64,000 nucleotides of DNA from an uncultured Clostridia bacterium. GTDB lineage: Bacteria > Bacillota > Clostridia > Oscillospirales > Ruminococcaceae. Below are positions 58,812 through 64,000 of the stretch, piece by piece. The stretch covers positions 21,986-85,985 of the forward strand of contig CANQLR010000006.1 in assembly GCA_947624745.1 (NCBI GenBank). Reading direction: 5' to 3'. Every line of letters begins with the position of its first letter. Positions within the stretch are counted from its first letter, which is position 1. The notes beneath the pieces are model-generated. The model saw only the letters and a list, made by a program, of their open reading frames with translations, was not told the DNA's origin and ran no database searches. The translations under genes and the position numbers were made by a program.

Positions 58812-59567
58812 ATGATAAACATCAAAACTTCTAAGGAACTGCTGAAAATGCGTAAGGCCGGGCAGATAACCGGCGGCGCGCTCGTCTGCGCAGGGAAAAA
58901 CATCGCCGAGGGTATGTCCACGTATGATCTGGACCGTATCATTCACGATTATATAACCTCCCACGGGGCAAGGCCGTCGTTTCTGCACTACAGCGGCTAT
59001 CCCGCCTCGGCCTGCATTTCGGTGAACGACACCGTTATCCACGGTATCCCCTCGAAGACCGAAAGGCTCAAAAAGGGAGATATCGTCTCGGTCGACGTCG
59101 GAGCCTATATCGACGGCTATCACGGCGACAGCGCCAAGACCTTCAGGGTCGGCGAGGTCTCGGAGGCGGCGGATCGGCTGATGAGATCGACCGAGGAGAG
59201 CCTTTACGAAGCGATAAAGACCGCCGAGATAGGCATGAGGATCGGAGACCTTTCCGCGGTGATCCAGAAGTATAACGAATCAAGGGGATTTTCGGTCGTA
59301 AGGCAGTATGTCGGCCACGGCGTCGGCAGAGAGCTCCACGAAGACCCCGAGGTGCCGAATTTCGGCAAAGCGGGGCACGGCCCGAGGCTTATCGCGGGAA
59401 TGGTCATTGCGATCGAGCCGATGATAAATCAGGGCAGCCCCGAGGTAAAGGTCCTTTCCGACGGATGGACGGTAAAAACCGTCGACGGCGGGCTTTCAGC
59501 CCACTTCGAGCATACCGTGGCGATAACCCCTTCGGGCGTGGTTATCCTCACGCAGCCCGAAGAATAG
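58812..59567 (+). CDS. map: Methionine aminopeptidase, type I
   Basis: 251 residues. Removes the N-terminal methionine. The five metal ligands are seen in VDVGAYIDGYHGDSAKTF (two Asp), GHGVGRELHEDPEVPNFG (His), AIEPMI (Glu) and SAHFEHTVAI (Glu). It begins at ATG 58812, one base after the adk stop; an in-frame TTG at 58803 lies inside adk. Confidence 0.96.
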   Translation: MINIKTSKELLKMRKAGQITGGALVCAGKNIAEGMSTYDLDRIIHDYITSHGARPSFLHYSGYPASACISVNDTVIHGIPSKTERLKKGDIVSVDVGAYIDGYHGDSAKTFRVGEVSEAADRLMRSTEESLYEAIKTAEIGMRIGDLSAVIQKYNESRGFSVVRQYVGHGVGRELHEDPEVPNFGKAGHGPRLIAGMVIAIEPMINQGSPEVKVLSDGWTVKTVDGGLSAHFEHTVAITPSGVVILTQPEE

Positions 59568-59577
59568 GAGAGACCTT

Positions 59578-59862
59578 ATGAACGTTGTCAGGGGTTCCGT
59601 CGTCAGATCCCTTGCAGGCAGGGATACGGGGCAGCTGTTCGTTGCTGTGGCTGTCGCCGACCGCTTCGTTTATATCGCGGACGGAAAGGAGCGAAGGCTT
59701 CTTTCGCCCAAGAAAAAGAACGCAAGACACATTTCACCCTGTCCGCAGACGCTCGACATGACGGAGCTTACGGATAAAAAACTTCGCAGGGAGCTTTCGG
59801 CGCTTAGGACCCAAGGCGCGGAAAAAAGCTCCCAAGACCGGGACCGAAAGGAGAGAGTATAA
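59578..59862 (+). CDS. KOW-domain RNA-binding protein
   Basis: The 94-residue protein has an L14e-like KOW segment (VVRGSVVRSLAGRDTGQLFV), then VYIADGKERRLLSPKKKNA and a charged tail. Small proteins of this kind sit between map and infA in many Clostridia and some bacilli and are thought to bind ribosomal RNA; the role is not established. infA follows directly. Confidence 0.85.
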   Translation: MNVVRGSVVRSLAGRDTGQLFVAVAVADRFVYIADGKERRLLSPKKKNARHISPCPQTLDMTELTDKKLRRELSALRTQGAEKSSQDRDRKERV

Positions 59863-60081
59863 ATGTCAAAGGAAGATGTGATCGAACTCGAGGGTACGGT
59901 CATCGAGGCAAGACCGAACGCGGTCTTTGATGTAGAGCTTCAGAACGGCCATAAAATTCTCGCCCATCTTTCGGGAAAGCTCAGGCAGAACTACATTCGA
60001 GTAGTACCGGGAGACAAGGTCACGGTAGAGATGTCGCCCTACGATCTGACCAAGGGCAGGATCACATGGAGAAGCAAATAG
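59863..60081 (+). CDS. infA: Translation initiation factor IF-1
   Basis: 72 residues of OB fold: [40 protein letters not shown] and the end [11 protein letters not shown]. The ATG abuts the preceding stop; AAAGGAGAG lies upstream. Confidence 0.97.
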   Translation: MSKEDVIELEGTVIEARPNAVFDVELQNGHKILAHLSGKLRQNYIRVVPGDKVTVEMSPYDLTKGRITWRSK

Positions 60082-60120
60082 AACCCGAAGATTTTCTTCG
60101 TAATTTAAGGAGGTATTTCA

Positions 60121-60234
60121 ATGAAAGTAAGACCTTCAGTTAAACCGATGTGCGAAAAGTGCAAGGTCATCAAAAGAAAAGGCCGCGTAATGGTCATCTG
60201 CGAGAACCCGAAGCACAAGCAGCGCCAGGGTTAA
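60121..60234 (+). CDS. rpmJ: Ribosomal protein bL36
   Basis: 37 residues: [20 protein letters not shown], then a Cys and a His ([13 protein letters not shown]). The C-C-C-H ligands mark the zinc-binding form. AAGGAGGTATTTC precedes the ATG. Confidence 0.97.
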   Translation: MKVRPSVKPMCEKCKVIKRKGRVMVICENPKHKQRQG

Positions 60235-60261
60235 GAAAGTTAATGGAGGTGCATTTAAAGC

Positions 60262-60630
60262 ATGGCTCGTATAGCAAGTATCGACCTTCCCAGAGATAAA
60301 AGAATAGAAGTCGCTCTGACTTATATCTACGGCATAGGTCAGCCCACCGCGACCAAGATCTGCAAAGAGACCGGCGTCGACCCCGATATCCGCGTCAAGG
60401 ACATGTCCGAGGAGGACGTCGCCAAGCTCCGCGAATATATCGACCATCACCTGATCGTCGAGGGCGATAAGAGGCGCGAGGTGCAGCTTAACATCAAGAG
60501 ACTCATCGAAGTCGGCTGCTACCGCGGCACCCGTCACCGCAGAGGGCTCCCCGTAAGAGGCCAGAGGACCAAGACCAACGCAAGAACCAGAAAAGGTCCC
60601 GCAAAGACCATCGCCAACAAGAAGAAATAA
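60262..60630 (+). CDS. rpsM: Ribosomal protein uS13
   Basis: 122 residues; contacts P-site tRNA and the 50[21 protein letters not shown] and the C-terminal [19 protein letters not shown] are typical. TGGAGGTGC precedes the ATG. Confidence 0.97.
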   Translation: MARIASIDLPRDKRIEVALTYIYGIGQPTATKICKETGVDPDIRVKDMSEEDVAKLREYIDHHLIVEGDKRREVQLNIKRLIEVGCYRGTRHRRGLPVRGQRTKTNARTRKGPAKTIANKKK

Positions 60631-60645
60631 AGGAGGGATATAACC

Positions 60646-61050
60646 GTGGCTCAGCAGAAATCAGCAAAGAAAACGACGGTCCGCCGCCGCAGAGAAAGAA
60701 AGAACATAGAAATGGGACAGGTTCATATCCAGTCCTCGTTCAACAACACCATCGTCACCATCACCGATATGCAGGGCAACGCCATTTCGTGGGCTTCCGC
60801 CGGCGGCTTAGGCTTCCGCGGCTCCAAGAAATCCACCCCGTTCGCGGCACAGTCCGCTGCCGAGACCGCAGCGCGCGCCGCCAAGGAGCACGGCCTTAAG
60901 ATCGTTGAGGTGTATGTGAACGGCCCCGGCCAGGGACGCGAAGCCGCAATCAGAGCGCTCCAGTCCGAAGAGCTCGAGGTCAGGCTCATCAAGGACGTCA
61001 CCCCGATACCTCACAACGGCTGCCGTCCGCCCAAGCGCCGCAGAGTTTGA
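60646..61050 (+). CDS. rpsK: Ribosomal protein uS11
   Basis: 134 residues starting at GTG after [44 protein letters not shown] and the end [18 protein letters not shown] are conserved. The 90-bp gap to rpsD holds two small hairpins: GTTGAGT/ACTCAAC (61061-61081) and GTCGGGT/ACCCGAT. They may be a control site but are unassigned. Confidence 0.96.
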   Translation: MAQQKSAKKTTVRRRRERKNIEMGQVHIQSSFNNTIVTITDMQGNAISWASAGGLGFRGSKKSTPFAAQSAAETAARAAKEHGLKIVEVYVNGPGQGREAAIRALQSEELEVRLIKDVTPIPHNGCRPPKRRRV

Positions 61051-61140
61051 TCTGCCACAGTTGAGTTTTCGTTACTCAACGTCGGGTGCGCGATTTATAT
61101 AAGACCCGATACCAAAATTTAAAACGGAGGAATATTTACA

Positions 61141-61737
61141 ATGGCTGTAAACAAACAACCTATCCTTAAAAGATGCAAGGAGCTCGGCATTTCCCCTATG
61201 GTCATGGGCGTAGGCAAGGAGACCAAGAGAAACAATGCCTCGGGCTTCAGAAAAATGGAATCCGACTATAAGCTCCAGCTCAAGGAAAAGCAGAAGCTGA
61301 AATTCATCTACGGCGTCCTTGAAAAGCAGTTCAGACACATCTACGAAAGGGCCGAAAAGATGGAGGGTCAGGCCGGTGCGAACCTTCTCACCCTTTTGGA
61401 ATGCAGGCTCGACAACGTAGTGTTCAGAATGGGTCTTGCCCTTACAAGACGCGAGGCAAGACAGCTTGTAAGTCACGGCCACTTCAACGTAAACGGCCAG
61501 AGGGTCGATATCCCGTCCTACAGAGTTAAGGTCGGCGACGTCATCGCCCTTCGCGAGAACTCGAAAAAGAGCACCAAGTTCACCGAGATCGTTGAAGGCA
61601 CAAACGGCAGGCTCATCCCTTCATGGCTTGATGTGAACAAGGAAAACCTTACCGCAAGCGTTGTAAGGCTCCCCGTCAAGGAGGATCTCGACTACGAGGT
61701 CGAGGAACACCTCATCGTCGAGCTCTACTCGAAGTAA
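61141..61737 (+). CDS. rpsD: Ribosomal protein uS4
   Basis: 198 residues; initiates 30S assembly. The S4 domain is FRMGLALTRREARQLVSHGH followed by FNVNGQRVDIPS. The N-terminal part starts VNKQPILKRCKELGISPMVM and lacks the usual four-cysteine zinc motif, as in zinc-free forms. GGAGGAATATTT precedes the ATG. Confidence 0.95.
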   Translation: MAVNKQPILKRCKELGISPMVMGVGKETKRNNASGFRKMESDYKLQLKEKQKLKFIYGVLEKQFRHIYERAEKMEGQAGANLLTLLECRLDNVVFRMGLALTRREARQLVSHGHFNVNGQRVDIPSYRVKVGDVIALRENSKKSTKFTEIVEGTNGRLIPSWLDVNKENLTASVVRLPVKEDLDYEVEEHLIVELYSK

Positions 61738-61872
61738 TAAGGGGATCCGATCACAGTATAATGGGAGGGCAGCAGTTTTTTCGGGCTTTTGCGACCGCTT
61801 CGCGTGATATAATGGAGCTATCCGCAAAAGCTTGGACTGACCCGCTGCCAATAAAGAAATGGAGGCTTGCAA

Positions 61873-62829
61873 ATGCTTGAAAAAATTGAGAGGCCGAACA
61901 TAGAAATAGTCGATCTTAAATCAAACGGCACCTACGGCAAGTTTGTTTTGGAGCCCCTCGAAAGAGGATACGGCACGACTATCGGCAATAGTCTTAGACG
62001 CGTATTGCTTTCATCTCTCCCCGGCGTCGCCGTAACATCGGTAAAGATAGACGGCGTACACCATGAACTTTCAACCGTTCCGGGCGTCCGCGAGGATGTC
62101 AGCGAGATAGTCCTGAATTTAAAGGGACTTACCGCAAAGCTCTTCTGCGACGGGCCCAAGACGGTATATATCGAGGCGGAGGGCGAATGTGAAGTCACTG
62201 CGGGCGATATCAAGACCGACTCCGAGGTCGAGATCTTAGTCCCGAATATGCACATTGCGTCCCTTGATGCCGACGCGAAGCTTTATATGGAAATAGTCCT
62301 TGACCGCGGCAGGGGTTACGTCTCGGCCGAGAAGAACAAGGCCCATATGCAGAACGCTCCGATCGGCCTCATCGCCGTAGACAGTATCTACACACCTGTC
62401 GTAAAGGTCAACTATACGGTCGAGAACACCCGTGTAGGCCAGATCACCGATTTCGACAAACTTACCTTAGAGGTATGGACCGACGGCGTTATATCCGCAA
62501 AGGAAGCCGTATCAATGGCAGCCAAACTCCTCAACGAGCACCTGAATCTGTTCGTCAACCTCTCCGAGGATCTCGGAGTCGACAAGATATTGGCGGAGAA
62601 GGATAACAAGTCCAAGGAGAAGGTACTTGAGATGACCATTGAGGAACTTGACTTGTCGGTGAGAAGCTTTAACTGCTTAAAGCGCGCAGGAATAAATACT
62701 GTCAACGACCTTATCGAAAAATCCGAGGAAGAAATGATGAAGGTAAGAAACCTCGGCAAGAAATCCTTCGACGAGGTCAAGGAGAAGCTTCGCTCATTGG
62801 GATACGAGATGTCCTCGAGCGAGGAATAA
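61873..62829 (+). CDS. rpoA: RNA polymerase alpha subunit
   Basis: 318 residues. The N-terminal domain assembles the polymerase ([20 protein letters not shown], then [15 protein letters not shown]). A linker leads to the C-terminal domain that binds UP elements and activators ([38 protein letters not shown]). The ATG at 61873 follows GGAGGCTTGCAA; an in-frame TTG at 61867 is unlikely. A TATAAT at 61808 lies upstream without a good -35. Confidence 0.97.
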   Translation: MLEKIERPNIEIVDLKSNGTYGKFVLEPLERGYGTTIGNSLRRVLLSSLPGVAVTSVKIDGVHHELSTVPGVREDVSEIVLNLKGLTAKLFCDGPKTVYIEAEGECEVTAGDIKTDSEVEILVPNMHIASLDADAKLYMEIVLDRGRGYVSAEKNKAHMQNAPIGLIAVDSIYTPVVKVNYTVENTRVGQITDFDKLTLEVWTDGVISAKEAVSMAAKLLNEHLNLFVNLSEDLGVDKILAEKDNKSKEKVLEMTIEELDLSVRSFNCLKRAGINTVNDLIEKSEEEMMKVRNLGKKSFDEVKEKLRSLGYEMSSSEE

Positions 62830-62910
62830 GCATTAAGACTAAAGCGTTTACGCAATATGATCAGCGCCCGAGCTATCTTCGGCCTGATTTTACAGAAGGA
62901 GTTGAAAACC

Positions 62911-63252
62911 ATGCCCGGAACAAGAAAGTTGGGCAGAACCTCTGACCACAGGAGAGCCATGCTTCGCGCGCTCGTGACCTTTTTGATCGAGAACGGCAGG
63001 ATCGAGACCACCGTGACGAGAGCGAAAGAGGTTTCCGCGATGGCGGAGAAGATGGTCACCCTCGCGAAAGTCGGCGACCTGCACTCTAAACGTCAGATCT
63101 TTGCCTATATCACCAAGGAGAGCGTTGCCAAAAAGCTCATAGATGAAATTGCGCCCAAGTATGCGGACCGTAACGGCGGTTACACGAGAGTTATCAAGAC
63201 CGGCCCGAGACGCGGTGACGCAGCCGAAATGGCGATCATCGAACTTGTCTGA
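62911..63252 (+). CDS. rplQ: Ribosomal protein bL17
   Basis: 113 residues: [20 protein letters not shown], the helix [20 protein letters not shown] and the end [14 protein letters not shown]. The ATG at 62911 follows GAAGGAGTTG. Last gene of the superoperon; the terminator lies 20 bp on. Confidence 0.97.
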   Translation: MPGTRKLGRTSDHRRAMLRALVTFLIENGRIETTVTRAKEVSAMAEKMVTLAKVGDLHSKRQIFAYITKESVAKKLIDEIAPKYADRNGGYTRVIKTGPRRGDAAEMAIIELV

Positions 63253-63273
63253 GAAGAAAAATAATATGCACCT

Positions 63274-63309
63274 ACCCTTCTCCGTCCGAAAGGATGGGGG
63301 AGGGTTTTT
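63274..63309 (+). terminator. Terminator of the ribosomal superoperon
   Basis: ACCCTTCTCC (63274-63283) pairs with GGGGGAGGGT (63296-63305), with two G-T pairs, and TTTTT follows. Confidence 0.8.
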
Positions 63310-63696
63310 GCCGCGGGGAATGGGGGGAGGGGTGCTCCCCACACTTAAAGATCCTAACTCATTTCCCACGCTTACAATCAAAAAACAACCATACAAACCG
63401 TCTCGGCTCTTGCACACTAAAATGGGGCAAGGGTCGATTTTTATGTTTGAGTAATAAATTAAGAACCGCAGGCAGGGAATCGAACACTTTTTTGTCGCAG
63501 CAAGGTGGGCTTGCCCGAATGATTGCCCGACCTGTTCGGCACAGTGAGAACGGTAAATTTTTGACTTCTTATGTTTTCTCGTTTCACTCAATCTAATGCT
63601 CATCTGCGGTAAAGAGGCGCTACAAACAAGACTAATATAGAATCCGCCCACGCTATTCCAAACTCTTTTAAAGGAAAATAAAATTTCAAAAGCCTA
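63310..63696. other. AT-rich region after rplQ with a tRNA-T-loop-like segment
   Basis: No gene is convincing. On the minus strand GTGTTCGATTCCCTGCCTGC (63467-63487) looks like the T-loop and 3' half of a tRNA, but the 5' half of the T-stem and the rest of the cloverleaf are missing. Minus-strand translation of 63466-63545 gives GKPTLLRQKSVRFPACG. This could be an integration scar or a dispersed repeat; see findings. Confidence 0.4.
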
Positions 63697-63725
63697 TTGA
63701 CAAGAATGTGCTAATTGGTTATAAT
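63697..63725 (+). promoter_or_regulatory. Promoter of the GntR-type regulator
   Basis: TTGACA (63697-63702) and TATAAT (63720-63725), spacer 17 bp. Downstream, ATGTGAAAACATCACAT-like sequence (63730-63745) may be an operator. Confidence 0.8.
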
Positions 63726-63770
63726 GTGTATGTGAAAACATCACATCAAAGGAAAGGAGAAAGAGGCTTA

Positions 63771-64000
63771 TTGAAAATACTGATTTCAAACAATTCAGAT
63801 ACACCCTTATACCAGCAAATCAAAGACCAAATCAAAGACGCCATTCTCAAAGAAGAATTGGCTGAGGGGGACGCGCTTCCCTCTATTCGTGCCTTTGCTG
63901 ATACTTTGAAAGTCAGCGTCCTGACAATTCGACGGGTATATGAGGAATTAGAGCAAGAGGGATTTATTGTAAGTCAAGTAGGAATAGGGACGTTTGTATC
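63771..64000 (+). CDS. GntR-family regulator, YtrA type (3' partial)
   Basis: The frame starts at TTG (63771) after GGAAAGGAGAAAGAGG and runs off the window; 76 residues are visible. It opens with TPLYQQIKDQIKDAILKEEL, then GDALPSIRAFADTLKVSVLT and IRRVYEELEQEGFIVSQVGI, the GntR winged helix-turn-helix. The short stretch before the HTH and the PLYQQIKDQI start are typical of the YtrA subfamily, which usually controls an adjacent ABC transporter operon. AT-rich codon use differs from the ribosomal genes just upstream. Confidence 0.9.
   Translation, partial: MKILISNNSDTPLYQQIKDQIKDAILKEELAEGDALPSIRAFADTLKVSVLTIRRVYEELEQEGFIVSQVGIGTFV

Noticed and set aside
63467..63487. A tRNA gene on the minus strand
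   Set aside because: Only a T-loop-like 3' fragment is visible. The T-stem 5' side, anticodon arm and acceptor stem do not form.
62890..63651. A minus-strand frame from after rplQ back into rplQ
   Set aside because: It overlaps a conserved ribosomal gene in antisense and has no family features.

Overview
This 64 kb window looks like chromosome from an anaerobic, H2-metabolising, spore-forming member of the Clostridia (gut Oscillospiraceae-like, an inference). Support: an NADH-linked group A [FeFe]-hydrogenase operon with clostridial accessory genes, the sporulation pair yabP-yabQ beside divIC and yabR, LexA with a Gram-positive-type box, zinc-ribbon S14, and a Firmicutes-order S10-spc-alpha ribosomal superoperon. 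Coding DNA is mostly GC-rich. AT-richer stretches coincide with mobile or decayed DNA.

Layout. (1) 1-6774: hydrogenase operon, entered part-way through an H-cluster-like iron-sulfur protein, then DRTGG, PHP and GHKL ATPase genes, a [2Fe-2S] thioredoxin-like ferredoxin, NuoF-like HydB and HydA. The NuoE-like subunit is absent from the place where I expect it. (2) about 6811-18800: an island with two large serine recombinase remnants lacking catalytic N-termini, a frameshifted TetR gene, an AI-2E permease remnant fused by deletion to a methyltransferase remnant, a broken alpha/beta hydrolase, an intact-looking small membrane protein plus type III restriction-modification pair (mod, res) with a mosaic target-recognition region, and an XRE remnant. 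(3) 18800-27940: GNAT, lexA-NUDIX, an ECF sigma factor with a membrane-anchored putative anti-sigma protein, asnA plus acyl-ACP thioesterase, and DegV, separated by repeat-filled gaps. (4) 28239-33382: an ABC ATPase, a large membrane-anchored extracytoplasmic protein and a MacB/FtsX-type permease. (5) 33634-43805: glycogen phosphorylase, secG, a 32-residue membrane peptide, ung, the minus-strand operon ackA-DUF1294-nadE-GNAT-mutS-like, and an orphan solute-binding lipoprotein. (6) 44642-46295: yabP-yabQ-divIC-yabR, followed by a lipoprotein. (7) 47150-63310: S10-spc-alpha superoperon from rpsJ to rplQ, with secY, adk, map, infA and rpoA embedded. (8) 63310-64000: AT-rich DNA with a strong promoter and the start of a GntR/YtrA-type regulator.

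The least explained signal is in the gaps. Several repeat families recur: modular arrays of near-perfect stem-loops whose tips are repeatedly GCGAAGC or GCTTCGC; an about 155 bp element in two copies whose inverted-repeat arms each carry an internal hairpin with different but still complementary sequence; a CATAAGGTATTCGCT element in three copies; and arrays of a purine-rich 7-bp unit at six or more loci, one of them inside the ribosomal superoperon. No rRNA, tRNA or CRISPR array was recognised. All calls come from reading the sequence; no database search was run.
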